Shown here: positions 40,486-48,206 of the stretch, piece by piece
Numbering within the stretch: the stretch's first letter is position 1
How the letters are laid out: each line of letters opens with the position of its first letter
Virus record (IMG/VR): IMGVR_UViG_3300030104_004642
Coordinates: 1-64,000 of that record
Source of the DNA: a virus
Reading direction: 5' to 3' (one strand)
Length of the DNA: 64,000 bases
Notes under the pieces: model-generated
The model's input: the letters and a program-made list of their open reading frames with translations, nothing else
Told to the model about the DNA's origin: nothing
Databases searched by the model: none
Translations under genes and position numbers: made by a program

Positions 40486-40646
40486 TCAATTACCTCTAAT
40501 AAATTGTTTACAGAATTGGACAGTGATCTATATCCTGTGCCAACATAAATCTGACCTACCACCACTGAAACAGTAGCAACACTCCAGAATATGTAGTACC
40601 ACCTACTCTTGACTTGATGTTTTTTGCCTTGTTTCTTCGTCTTCAT
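40482..40646 (-). CDS. Small single-pass membrane protein
   Basis: 54 residues: a basic head (MKTKKQGKKHQVKSR), one helix (YYIFWSVATVSVVVGQIYV) and a polar tail, N-in/C-out by charge. Stop overlaps the His-rich gene (GTGA). Start lies 44 bases inside the preceding gene and lacks an obvious ribosome site. Possibly a partner of the His-rich secreted protein. Confidence 0.6.
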   Translation of the reverse strand: MKTKKQGKKHQVKSRWYYIFWSVATVSVVVGQIYVGTGYRSLSNSVNNLLEVIE

Positions 40647-40791
40647 AAGTAATGGAAATTCTTTTTTTCACATATCCCTTAGAGTCTATCACAAGACACT
40701 TATTAATACAACAGTTGTCAAGTGCCTCTTCAATATTCTGTAACTGCATATGCAGCATCAGATTCCTATCATGCTCACTCAGTCTTTTCAT
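40603..40791 (-). CDS. Hypothetical protein
   Basis: 62 residues with DNCCINKC, a cluster of three Cys, in the middle and a charged tail. Unknown; may bind metal. Overlaps both neighbours. Confidence 0.6.
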   Translation of the reverse strand: MKRLSEHDRNLMLHMQLQNIEEALDNCCINKCLVIDSKGYVKKRISITYEDEETRQKTSSQE

Positions 40792-40975
40792 TGTAGTATG
40801 CTATGGTTTTGTGGAACTCTTCCAGTGGATCAGGATATTTATCAGGATATTGAATCCTGTTTATCCTATCCTTGAACTCTTTTAGTTCTGGGATATGCAT
40901 GTACCCAAGAACATCAATGAGTGCTATAAGTTCATCTTCATCCAACTGGATGTTACGAATGCCATAGTGTTTCAT
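40775..40975 (-). CDS. Hypothetical protein
   Basis: 66 residues, soluble, acidic (DEDELIALIDVLGYMHIPELKEF in two parts). Helical, with no recognised domain. It overlaps purS by four bases, as part of a run of coupled small genes. Confidence 0.65.
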   Translation of the reverse strand: MKHYGIRNIQLDEDELIALIDVLGYMHIPELKEFKDRINRIQYPDKYPDPLEEFHKTIAYYNEKTE

Positions 40976-41247
40976 TTAACCCCCTGAGGCCATTCTTCAA
41001 TCTCCACCAAATCATAATCCCAATCCTCAATAACAGGATTAGCATACAGACGATCAGAAAGAAGGTCCAGTTCTTTTCTTGCTATCTCCTCAGTCTCTGC
41101 TTCCAACCAAACATCAATCACCTTACCCAGTCTAAGCTTCTTGATATTCAAATCAGACAGTCTTCTTGATGCATCCCTCACAGCATTGCCTGGTGAATCA
41201 TCAACCTGTGATCTCAAACGAATAAACACCAACCCTTTAAACTTCAT
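40972..41247 (-). CDS. purS: FGAM synthase subunit PurS
   Basis: 91 residues, the normal PurS size. Signatures: SPGNAVRDASRRLSDL near residue 19, LRLGKVIDVWLEAE near 38 and ANPVIEDWDYDLVEI near 70. PurS bridges PurL and PurQ in step 4 of purine synthesis. PurL/PurQ are not in the window, so the phage subunit may join host proteins or distal phage genes. Confidence 0.93.
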   Translation of the reverse strand: MKFKGLVFIRLRSQVDDSPGNAVRDASRRLSDLNIKKLRLGKVIDVWLEAETEEIARKELDLLSDRLYANPVIEDWDYDLVEIEEWPQGVK

Positions 41248-41407
41248 TCTCTAACTCCTGGATGATTCTTGCTACTTGTTTTTTATTTGTTCCAGAAGGC
41301 GCATTATGCAGACAGATGAGAATACATTCTTTATCAGTGATGGGTGGTTTCATTGTCCACCCATTCTCATCAAGTAGAACCTCTGGTGCCTCAACATTTT
41401 CTGTCAA
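41237..41407 (-). CDS. Hypothetical protein, TTG start
   Basis: 56 residues starting TTG with GGAGGGGG just upstream and TTGA overlap with the preceding stop, which fixes the start. Contains ECILICLHNAPSG and a helical tail. It overlaps purS by 11 bases. Unknown. Confidence 0.65.
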   Translation of the reverse strand: MTENVEAPEVLLDENGWTMKPPITDKECILICLHNAPSGTNKKQVARIIQELENEV

Positions 41408-41601
41408 AATCCCCCTCCTTTTGATTTTTTCTTCTTTGGTTTTGATTTAGGTAAGATTTTTTTCATTTCCTCTTCTGAGTAATTGGCACAGAGAGAAAGC
41501 ATCTTATCAAGAGCATACTGATACTGAGAACCAGCACTCATCTTACTGAGTAGATGGTGTGCTACATCATACCTTAGTTCTTCAAGTTCTTTTTCATTCA
41601 C
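41404..41601 (-). CDS. Hypothetical protein with Lys-rich tail
   Basis: 65 residues with a GTG start sharing GTGA with gp44. Helical (ELEELRYDVAHHLL), then a basic tail KPKKKKSKGGGF. A replication accessory by position only. Confidence 0.65.
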   Translation of the reverse strand: MNEKELEELRYDVAHHLLSKMSAGSQYQYALDKMLSLCANYSEEEMKKILPKSKPKKKKSKGGGF

Positions 41602-42545
41602 TTGAACTCACACTCCACCATAATCTCAGTGAGACATGCCAGCATGTTTATTTCCTGATCAGCAACGAAAGAAGATTGGTATTGATACTTAGCAATGATA
41701 AGAACAGCAGCAGCAATGCCAGAACCTTCCAAGGACTGATAAGAAGCATCATAAACAGACCTAAGAAGTACAGTAGGATCATTGTCCAGATTATCGACGA
41801 CCCACTTACGTACCTTAGGAAAGTCTTTTTCTTTGAGCGTTTTAAAGAGGTCATCAGTTTTTACATTAGAAAAGGAAGCAAGGATGCCAGAGTCAATACT
41901 ACCACCAGCAGCATATCTCTGACATTCATTAAGAACACGTCTCCAATCAGGAAAGTGTTTCTGAATAAGTTCTACCAGGACCTTGTTATCATATTTAATA
42001 CCTTCTGCATCCAAGATTTCTTGGAGACGTGTGAAGAATGATGCTGCAAGTAACTGCTTTTCTTTTCCTTTGAGGGCAAAGTCAATGACTGAGCATCTGC
42101 TATGAAGGGGTTGAATGATTTTGTTTTTGTAGTTGCAGGTGAAGATGAATCTGCAATTACCAATAAACTCCTCTGTAAACGCCCTAAGGCAGAGTTGAAC
42201 ATCTGGGGTTGTGTTATCTGCCTCATCAATAATGATGACCTTGTGTTTGGCAGAAGAAGATAGCGATACAGTTGAAGCGAAGTTCTTTGCATTATTACGT
42301 ACAGTGTCTAAGAATCTACCCTCATCAGAACCATTGATAACATAGTAATCTGTGCCTAATTCAGCACAGAGTGCCTTAGCAACTGTGGTCTTACCACAAC
42401 CTGGTGGTCCTGATAGGAGAAGGTTAGGAACCTCCCCCTTATCTAGGAAATCAATAAAAGTGCTCTTAATATTTTTAGGAAGAATGCACTCTTCAATTTT
42501 CTTTGGGCGATACTTCTCTACCCAAATAAACTCATCACGACTCAT
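41598..42545 (-). CDS. 44: Clamp-loader ATPase (T4 gp44)
   Basis: 315 residues. AAA+ core with Walker A SGPPGCGKTTVA near residue 45, Walker B VIIIDEAD near 103 and sensor-1-like FTCNYKNKI near 137. With gp62 it loads the gp45 clamp. Normal length. Confidence 0.96.
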   Translation of the reverse strand: MSRDEFIWVEKYRPKKIEECILPKNIKSTFIDFLDKGEVPNLLLSGPPGCGKTTVAKALCAELGTDYYVINGSDEGRFLDTVRNNAKNFASTVSLSSSAKHKVIIIDEADNTTPDVQLCLRAFTEEFIGNCRFIFTCNYKNKIIQPLHSRCSVIDFALKGKEKQLLAASFFTRLQEILDAEGIKYDNKVLVELIQKHFPDWRRVLNECQRYAAGGSIDSGILASFSNVKTDDLFKTLKEKDFPKVRKWVVDNLDNDPTVLLRSVYDASYQSLEGSGIAAAVLIIAKYQYQSSFVADQEINMLACLTEIMVECEFK

Positions 42546-42648
42546 CTTTCTCCTGTTGTTTTTTCAACCATTCTTTGAACTTTCTCTTACCCTCTACAAC
42601 CTTCCACCAGGGAGCATAAAGGGGTCCATCATAATCTTTTTTCATCAT
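42535..42648 (-). CDS. Possible 37-residue basic peptide
   Basis: MMKKDYDGPLYAPWWKV then a Lys-rich helix. It starts 20 bases inside speD and ends 11 bases inside gp44, filling the gap. Codon pattern looks coding, but size makes it uncertain. Confidence 0.45.
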   Translation of the reverse strand: MMKKDYDGPLYAPWWKVVEGKRKFKEWLKKQQEKDES

Positions 42649-42973
42649 ATCTATTAATTACCTGAGAGTCAAGGTCAGTAGCAGCCATTGCTTCATACAT
42701 GTATGAGGCACCTGCCCTTGGACTTGTGTGTTCGCCACAGGTGAATATATCACACACTGCTATTCCACTCTCAGGCCAAGTATGAATGGATATATGGGAC
42801 TCTGCTAATAGTGCAATTCCAGTAACCCCCTGAGGTTCAAATTTGTGAGTTGTAACATTCAACAAATTACTTCTGGATAATGTGGCAGCATTGGCAAGGA
42901 CATTGCGAATGTGTGCCTCATCATCCAAAAAACCATAGGGGCATCCTTTTAGTGTAAAAAGAATGTGTTTCAT
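42629..42973 (-). CDS. speD: S-adenosylmethionine decarboxylase (class 1B)
   Basis: 114 residues. The self-cleavage/pyruvoyl site AESHISIHTWPE (Ser59) and CDIFTCG (catalytic Cys) are intact. It makes decarboxylated SAM for spermidine. Phage polyamines may help DNA packing or host translation. Overlaps gp45 by four bases. Confidence 0.95.
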   Translation of the reverse strand: MKHILFTLKGCPYGFLDDEAHIRNVLANAATLSRSNLLNVTTHKFEPQGVTGIALLAESHISIHTWPESGIAVCDIFTCGEHTSPRAGASYMYEAMAATDLDSQVINRYDEKRL

Positions 42974-43635
42974 CCAAAGGTAGAGTCAGGTTCAAGGGCA
43001 ATGAAGTAGGTTACATCAATGTTCTGATTTGTAAAACGTGACAGCAGTTTCTGAGAAACAACCACATCATAGGAACCAGGAACAATTTTCAAATTCTCTT
43101 CTTTGAAATTGAATGTGAACTCTGCATCAGTTTCTCCAACAATAATGGAGAAATCATTAGAGGTGTCATTCTTCTTATCACGAGCAACCAGTTTGATAAC
43201 ACCTGCATCACCAATAGCAGAGATATCAGGGAGTTGATAGATGGATGCTGCCTTCTTCAGTTTTTCCAGTTGTTGACTGGTCAGTTCAAAACAAACATCC
43301 TCTGTGGGAAGAGAGATCTCCTTTTCAGGAGGAGCAACAATGACTGTGGGATCAGCAAAGAAATACTTAGAGCGCATCTTACCCTCTCTGATCATCACAA
43401 AGTCATTGCTCTTGAAGTCAAGTTCAGGACTTGCATGAAGTGACAGACCATTAAGGAACTGGTTCAGGTCATAGATACCAAAATCCCTTGGAAAATCTTC
43501 TTCTACTGTTGCCTCAGCAAGGATGTTCTTCATCACTGAGATAGAACGAAGTTTGTTTCCCTGTTTAAACAGGATAGATTGGTTAATTGAAGAGAAGTTC
43601 TTCAACAGGTTGACAGTGGTATCAGAAAGTTTCAT
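42970..43635 (-). CDS. 45: Sliding clamp (T4 gp45)
   Basis: 221 residues starting MKLSDTT; the longer frame adds residues inside the previous gene. It has the two-domain clamp pattern, with FGIYDLNQFLNGLSL near 64 and a C-terminal EPDSTFG. It is the processivity factor and also the coactivator of gp55 late transcription, both present here. Confidence 0.93.
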   Translation of the reverse strand: MKLSDTTVNLLKNFSSINQSILFKQGNKLRSISVMKNILAEATVEEDFPRDFGIYDLNQFLNGLSLHASPELDFKSNDFVMIREGKMRSKYFFADPTVIVAPPEKEISLPTEDVCFELTSQQLEKLKKAASIYQLPDISAIGDAGVIKLVARDKKNDTSNDFSIIVGETDAEFTFNFKEENLKIVPGSYDVVVSQKLLSRFTNQNIDVTYFIALEPDSTFG

Positions 43636-44179
43636 ATGGTTGAGGGTTGTCATTACAGAGGCCAGCAAAGTGATAGAGAAGAATGCAATAGTGAATTGCT
43701 TTTAGGATGTCTTGCTTAGATTTTCCATCCTTTTTACCAAAACGTGAGAGGTATTTGATAGCATTAGATCTGCAGAATGGTTCTGCATCACCAACAGATT
43801 CAATCAGATCAAGTGTCTGAGTTTTTGATTCAGGAGAAGCATAGTGAGACTTATAGGTGCCACCAAGATACTCCTTAATCTCTTTGAGGATTACATCTTC
43901 ATGATACTTCCAACGTCCATTCTTATTGTCCATGGTTGGAAGGTCAGGAATGTCATAGTTAGGGATATCAAAACTAATAGTATCAGGTGAGCTAGGACTG
44001 AACATATTCATATCCACAGGTCCAGCAGCACCAATAAGATCAGAGGAGAAGGTGATTCTATCATCACCCAATCCTCCTACAATTTTATCATCAAGACCAT
44101 AAATTTTATTGTAGTTTCCTGTGTCAATCATAGTGTCTCCATAAAGTTCATTGTAAAGTAATGACCAAGAGTTTACCAT
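43622..44179 (-). CDS. DUF3310-like protein, unknown role
   Basis: 185 residues. A variable N-terminus precedes a DUF3310-like region near 120-175: QTLDLIESVGD, CRSNAIKYLSRFGKKDG and DILKAIHYCILL. DUF3310 is a phage nucleotide-kinase-like domain of unclear activity. Preceded by its own consensus early-type promoter, which may also drive gp45. Confidence 0.75.
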   Translation of the reverse strand: MVNSWSLLYNELYGDTMIDTGNYNKIYGLDDKIVGGLGDDRITFSSDLIGAAGPVDMNMFSPSSPDTISFDIPNYDIPDLPTMDNKNGRWKYHEDVILKEIKEYLGGTYKSHYASPESKTQTLDLIESVGDAEPFCRSNAIKYLSRFGKKDGKSKQDILKAIHYCILLYHFAGLCNDNPQPYETF

Positions 44180-44184
44180 CAGTT

Positions 44185-44213
44185 ATTATATCAAACCTCA
44201 CTGATGACGTCAA
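44185..44213 (-). promoter_or_regulatory. Early/host-type promoter before the DUF3310-like gene and gp45
   Basis: TTGACG at 44208-44213, a 17-bp spacer and a perfect TATAAT at 44185-44190 on the minus strand, inside the 3' end of the cobS-like gene and six bases before the start. Confidence 0.75.
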
Positions 44214-45300
44214 CTGAATCAGTCATTACAAAGTCAGCATCAACCTTGTCATACAGTTCAAGGAAGGATGCTTTGGTCTCCTCATCAAAGCGATTGATGC
44301 AGACCTGAATTGCCTTCTCCTTATTATTAAAGATGCTGAAAGCATTGATGATATGAACCAGACGACGTGTGCTGATCACCTCCTCAATACCACCATCATA
44401 GAAGGTCTTGCGAATGATGTCAGCCCAGTCCACAAGGTGCTTACAGAAGGCACGATCCTCAACACCCTGATCCAGTGCTACACCCTCAAGGATCTTCTGC
44501 TCTGTGGCAGCAGAGGGATAGGACTGTTCAAAGGTTACTGGGAATCTTTCAAGGAAGGCTTCATTGAGCACATTAGTTCCAATGAATCTACCATCATCTG
44601 ATCCCTTTCCTTTAGTATTGGCGGTTGCGAATACTTGGAAACCCTTTGTGGGCGCAATGTACTGGCCAGTTTTCTTGAGGAAAATCCCTTTTCCTTCAAG
44701 AATAGATTGGAGGCAAAGAATTTTGTTTGAGGCGAGGTCAATCTCATCAAGGAGCAGGACTGCTCCACGTTGGAGGGCTTCAATGACTGGGCCATTGTGC
44801 CAGACGGTTTCACCATTAACAAGGCGGAAACCACCAATAAGATCATCCTCATCTGTTTCAATAGTGATATTGACACGAATCAGTTCCCTTTTGAGTTGTG
44901 AACAAGCTTGCTCAACACAGAGTGTTTTACCATTACCAGAAAGTCCTGTAATGAAAACAGGATAGAATAGATTGGACTTAATAATTTTCTTAACATCAGT
45001 AAAATTACCAAACTGGACAAAGGTATCATCTTTCTGGGGAATGAGATTTTGCTCAACAGCAGGCATTGCAGAGGGTGCATCATAAGACTGCTCAAGTTTC
45101 TCTTTGACAGTCAGGTTCCACTTACCACGACCAACCTTGAAGGTATCAAGTTTCTTGGTAACAGTCTGATAGGTGGTGCCATTCATAGCACACCAGGCAC
45201 GAACATCAGCAGCAACTACCTCTGATCCATAAAGACTTGTGAGTGATGAGACAACGTATTCAGTGGAGAGTGCCATAGTGGTTTTGTTCAACAGGTTCAT
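44191..45300 (-). CDS. cobS: CobS-like AAA+ ATPase (MoxR type)
   Basis: 369 residues. An N-terminal helical region precedes Walker A ITGLSGNGKTLC near 117, Walker B AVLLLDEIDLAS near 180 and sensor segment VFATANTKG near 222. It is the AAA partner of cobaltochelatase CobNST-type complexes and, more widely, MoxR chaperones. The next upstream gene is a CobT-like vWA/protease protein, so the pair probably acts as one machine. No CobN is present, making vitamin B12 synthesis unlikely. Confidence 0.88.
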   Translation of the reverse strand: MNLLNKTTMALSTEYVVSSLTSLYGSEVVAADVRAWCAMNGTTYQTVTKKLDTFKVGRGKWNLTVKEKLEQSYDAPSAMPAVEQNLIPQKDDTFVQFGNFTDVKKIIKSNLFYPVFITGLSGNGKTLCVEQACSQLKRELIRVNITIETDEDDLIGGFRLVNGETVWHNGPVIEALQRGAVLLLDEIDLASNKILCLQSILEGKGIFLKKTGQYIAPTKGFQVFATANTKGKGSDDGRFIGTNVLNEAFLERFPVTFEQSYPSAATEQKILEGVALDQGVEDRAFCKHLVDWADIIRKTFYDGGIEEVISTRRLVHIINAFSIFNNKEKAIQVCINRFDEETKASFLELYDKVDADFVMTDSVDVISEV

Positions 45301-45330
45301 TATAAAGGATTTTGGGGGGTCAAGGACCCC

Positions 45331-45495
45331 TTAGTGGACAGTTGTGGGAGTGGTTTCCTTGGTTTCTTCCTTGATGGTTACTGAATCAACTAACCCTACA
45401 TCCTTCTGCAATCTCAACTGTGTAGGGCAGGGTTCAGAATGAAATCCACCACCCTCAACCAAGGCCAGTAGTGGAAGCATTAGTAAGAAATTCAT
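45331..45495 (-). CDS. Small secreted or membrane peptide between the vWA and AAA genes
   Basis: 54 residues: a short hydrophobic N-terminus (FLLMLPLLALVEGGG) resembling a signal peptide, then one CP motif and a Thr/Lys-rich tail. Shares ATGA with the vWA gene. After its stop a 6-bp GC hairpin (about 45313-45328) lacks a T-run. Unknown function. Confidence 0.62.
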   Translation of the reverse strand: MNFLLMLPLLALVEGGGFHSEPCPTQLRLQKDVGLVDSVTIKEETKETTPTTVH

Positions 45496-47597
45496 GCAAC
45501 CAACTCCATAAACTTACCAAGAACTTTCTTATTTAGTGATTTTGTCTTCAAATTTTTGATAAAGGCAGATTTGATTTTTGCTTTGGAAGCACCATCCTCC
45601 ACATTGAAATCAGTATCTTGATTAAGGGCGCCAGTTTGCATAGCAAAGTATGAGGTGTATCCAGAATTCTTGATGTCAAAATACTTGTCCTTCTTGATTC
45701 TCTTCAAATCATCCTCATTTAACCATTGATACTTACGAATGAAGTTGTTCATTTCTCTGGGAGGACAGAGGCGAATACCAATGAAGTTTGTATTGGAGAA
45801 GGTGTCTTTTAGATCCTGCAATAGAACCTCAGTAAAGGAATGATACTCATACCCAAACAGATAGGTAAACCCAGTTTTTCTGTTTCTGAGATAAGAAGAT
45901 CCACCACTGATGTGCTGAGCTCCTTGACCACCATAATAGTTCTCCCTACCAATCATCATACCATTTGCCTCACCATCAGTAAGGACAAAACAATGCACCT
46001 TTTGAAGATCATTGCTCTTCTTAAACTGAGGAATAATCTGCTTCAACATAATGAGTGCCTCATTCAGAGGTGTTCCAGAGAGAGAATACTGACGTGGATA
46101 GGAATAATTCACATACATTCTCATACCAAACACCATCCTGAAAACAGAAAGCATCTGTGCTTCAAGATCTTTCTTCTTAGCAGTGCTGCTCAGAATATTC
46201 ATCAATCCAAAGTCACCACTGATGATGAACTTATTCTCTTCCCAGACAGTTCTATCCCTGAAATTAGGATCAACACTATCAATGTAAGAGTTTGAAAAAG
46301 CATAGACATCAAATGGGATGTTGCACTTACTACAAAACCAGATGAGATTGTAGAGTTGTTTGATTGTTTCAAGGATACAGTTACCCATTGAACCAGACCA
46401 ATCAAGAATAAAGATCAGTCCATGATTTTTACCATCAGCAAGGGTGGTAATTTTTTTGAAAAGATCCTCATTGTACTTGTAAGTGTGGAGTTTGGAACAA
46501 TCAAGCACACCAGTCCTGGCAGTGGATGCACGTGCATAAGAATCTGCTGCCTTCTTACACTCAAACTCTTTCACAAGATAGTTGACTTCCTTCTGAGCAG
46601 ATTTCCTGAATTTTTGATACTCTGAATCCACATGACCAAATATATCCCTGCCACCACCTAACTCTTCAACTGTTTGAAGGTTGAGTTTTTCAGATTCTTG
46701 TAATTCTTTTTGAATCTTAGCAAAAGGAATGATAAAGTTTTTAACATCAAATTCAGGCATCTCATAGTAACCATTCTCATGACCATCAAGATTACCGTTG
46801 AACTCCTCAACACGTTCCTCAAAGGTTTGATCTGTCTGGACTTCTGGTTCTGTTCCAGGTGCCCCATCAGGCGTTTCATCTTGATTCTGGTTTTCACTTT
46901 TTGATTCATTTTGTTGTGCCTCAGGACTTTCATCTTCACTGTCACCAGAGGAAACTGGTGTGTTCTCAGGGAACTGTTGCTGTTCCTGTTGCTCACCACC
47001 ACCCTGACCACCAGATTTTGGTGGTTGAGGCATGGGTTGCTTCTGGGGTTCCTGGTTACCCTTACAATAGGCATAAAGGGTTTTTGCTGCCTCAACAGCC
47101 TCATCAAATGTTTCAGCATCACCAATCTGTTTGATGATGACCATCTCCTCCTCAGTAAAACTGATATTGATAAATCTACCAATCTTGAAGTATAGATTGG
47201 CACGATCTGCCAGGTTCATCTCATCAACATCTTGATCCTCAATACAGAAGAAATCTTGATCTGAAAGTTCCTTATAACCAGAATAAAATGTCTTGTGTAG
47301 ACCAGGATATTTACGTTTCATTAGTTTCTCAATGCGAGCATCCTCAGTCACATTGACAAACTGTTGGGGTACAACTTTTTCCCAACTCCAATCATTAGAG
47401 GTGAACAATGCGTGTCCAACCTCATGACCAACCAGCATATCATATACAGTGCTAGAAGCACGCTTCCACATTGGCAGGGTCAATACCCTTGTCTCAACAT
47501 TGAATTGTGCGGTTGAGACATTTTTGTTTTCAACAATCAAGTCCTCAGTGGCAAGCAATTTTGCCAGCTGGGATTTAACTTCATAGTTGACAGGCAT
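45492..47597 (-). CDS. CobT-like protein: HEVGH protease motif plus vWA domain
   Basis: 701 residues. An N-terminal zinc-metallopeptidase motif GHEVGHALF (His58, Glu59, His62), an acidic/Gln-rich low-complexity linker (about 195-275), and a C-terminal von Willebrand A domain with MIDAS loop LDWSGSMG near 400, followed by a TDGEANG acidic loop. This order is seen in CobT-type cobaltochelatase subunits and in AAA/vWA chaperone systems. The AAA gene follows. The target protein is unknown. Cytoplasmic; no signal peptide. Confidence 0.85.
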   Translation of the reverse strand: MPVNYEVKSQLAKLLATEDLIVENKNVSTAQFNVETRVLTLPMWKRASSTVYDMLVGHEVGHALFTSNDWSWEKVVPQQFVNVTEDARIEKLMKRKYPGLHKTFYSGYKELSDQDFFCIEDQDVDEMNLADRANLYFKIGRFINISFTEEEMVIIKQIGDAETFDEAVEAAKTLYAYCKGNQEPQKQPMPQPPKSGGQGGGEQQEQQQFPENTPVSSGDSEDESPEAQQNESKSENQNQDETPDGAPGTEPEVQTDQTFEERVEEFNGNLDGHENGYYEMPEFDVKNFIIPFAKIQKELQESEKLNLQTVEELGGGRDIFGHVDSEYQKFRKSAQKEVNYLVKEFECKKAADSYARASTARTGVLDCSKLHTYKYNEDLFKKITTLADGKNHGLIFILDWSGSMGNCILETIKQLYNLIWFCSKCNIPFDVYAFSNSYIDSVDPNFRDRTVWEENKFIISGDFGLMNILSSTAKKKDLEAQMLSVFRMVFGMRMYVNYSYPRQYSLSGTPLNEALIMLKQIIPQFKKSNDLQKVHCFVLTDGEANGMMIGRENYYGGQGAQHISGGSSYLRNRKTGFTYLFGYEYHSFTEVLLQDLKDTFSNTNFIGIRLCPPREMNNFIRKYQWLNEDDLKRIKKDKYFDIKNSGYTSYFAMQTGALNQDTDFNVEDGASKAKIKSAFIKNLKTKSLNKKVLGKFMELVA

Positions 47598-47668
47598 TGG
47601 GTCTCTTGCTTATGTGAATAGTCTACACCCTCTGGCAGGTTTTGAAACCCCTTGCAACCACTTTACAA

Positions 47669-47718
47669 ACTGGCACACGCACCAACCCCCCACACTTTTT
47701 TAAGGTGCAGGGGGTTTT
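47669..47718 (-). other. GC-rich hairpin in the spacer before the vWA gene
   Basis: In the 160-base gap between 47597 and 47758, AACCCCC/GGGGGTT plus CAC/GTG can pair around an A-rich loop on the minus strand. It has no U-tract on the correct side, so it is a weak terminator at best. I see no convincing promoter or gene in this gap. Confidence 0.5.
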
Positions 47719-47757
47719 GGTCTTGTACTCCAGGTTAAGTGTACCTAAGATTCATTA

Positions 47758-47928
47758 TTAGTCCTCTGTTAGGATGTGTCTACAAAATCTCCTGGCTTGA
47801 TGGTCTACTATACCACATTCTGAAATGCACTGGAAGTAATCGGAAACTTGGTTATTTTTGTCATCCAAATTGTTCTTTTCATCCCACTTCCAAGATGCTA
47901 ACTCATTGTGTGATATCAGGTTATGCAT
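47758..47928 (-). CDS. Hypothetical Cys/His-containing protein
   Basis: 56 residues: MHNLISHNELASWKWDEK then YFQCISECGIVDHQARRFCRH, a possible zinc site (three Cys, two His). GGAGG five bases before this ATG fixes the start over the upstream GTG. Unknown. Confidence 0.7.
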   Translation of the reverse strand: MHNLISHNELASWKWDEKNNLDDKNNQVSDYFQCISECGIVDHQARRFCRHILTED

Positions 47929-47968
47929 AATGACCTCCTCACTCACTCTACTATTTAGTCTTCGTATG

Positions 47969-48106
47969 CTAACTTAATGACTTTTCAGTTACATTTAACT
48001 TTGTCTTTAAGAATTTTAATGCTTCTTTACGTTGCCTCAGTTTGACTGGTTTCAGATGAATTTTCTGATCCTTTTTTGAGTGATGTTGCCAGTTTGGAAT
48101 ATTCAT
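47969..48106 (-). CDS. Possible small basic protein in an overlapping frame
   Basis: 45 residues, very basic (KLRQRKEALKFLKTKL). It overlaps the previous gene by 80 bases in another frame. The later part (47969-48026) has no other gene, so the frame may be real, but no ribosome site is evident. Confidence 0.4.
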   Translation of the reverse strand: MNIPNWQHHSKKDQKIHLKPVKLRQRKEALKFLKTKLNVTEKSLS

Positions 48107-48206
48107 TGAGATACCTATCAGATGCTGGGTCAGTGATTAGAGTCATGTTCTGTCTGAACTGATTGCCCATGTCAACAGGGCGCCTAACAAACTTACCGTA
48201 GGTCAT
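48027..48206 (-). CDS. Hypothetical protein after gp46
   Basis: 59 residues: MTYGKFVRRPVDMGNQFRQNM, a helix, and a Ser/Thr/Glu tail. Shares ATGA with gp46. Unknown function; coupling suggests co-expression with the gp46/47 nuclease. Confidence 0.65.
   Translation of the reverse strand: MTYGKFVRRPVDMGNQFRQNMTLITDPASDRYLNEYSKLATSLKKGSENSSETSQTEAT

Noticed and set aside
44191-45300. Involvement in cobalamin synthesis because of the CobS label
   Set aside because: The partner CobN is absent here and the CobT-like gene has a protease motif, so a general AAA/vWA role fits better.
46658-47203. 181-residue alternative minus-strand frame inside the vWA/protease gene
   Set aside because: It is the frame-shifted shadow of the acidic/Gln-rich linker, rich in Arg/Lys/Met/Asn with no homology pattern.
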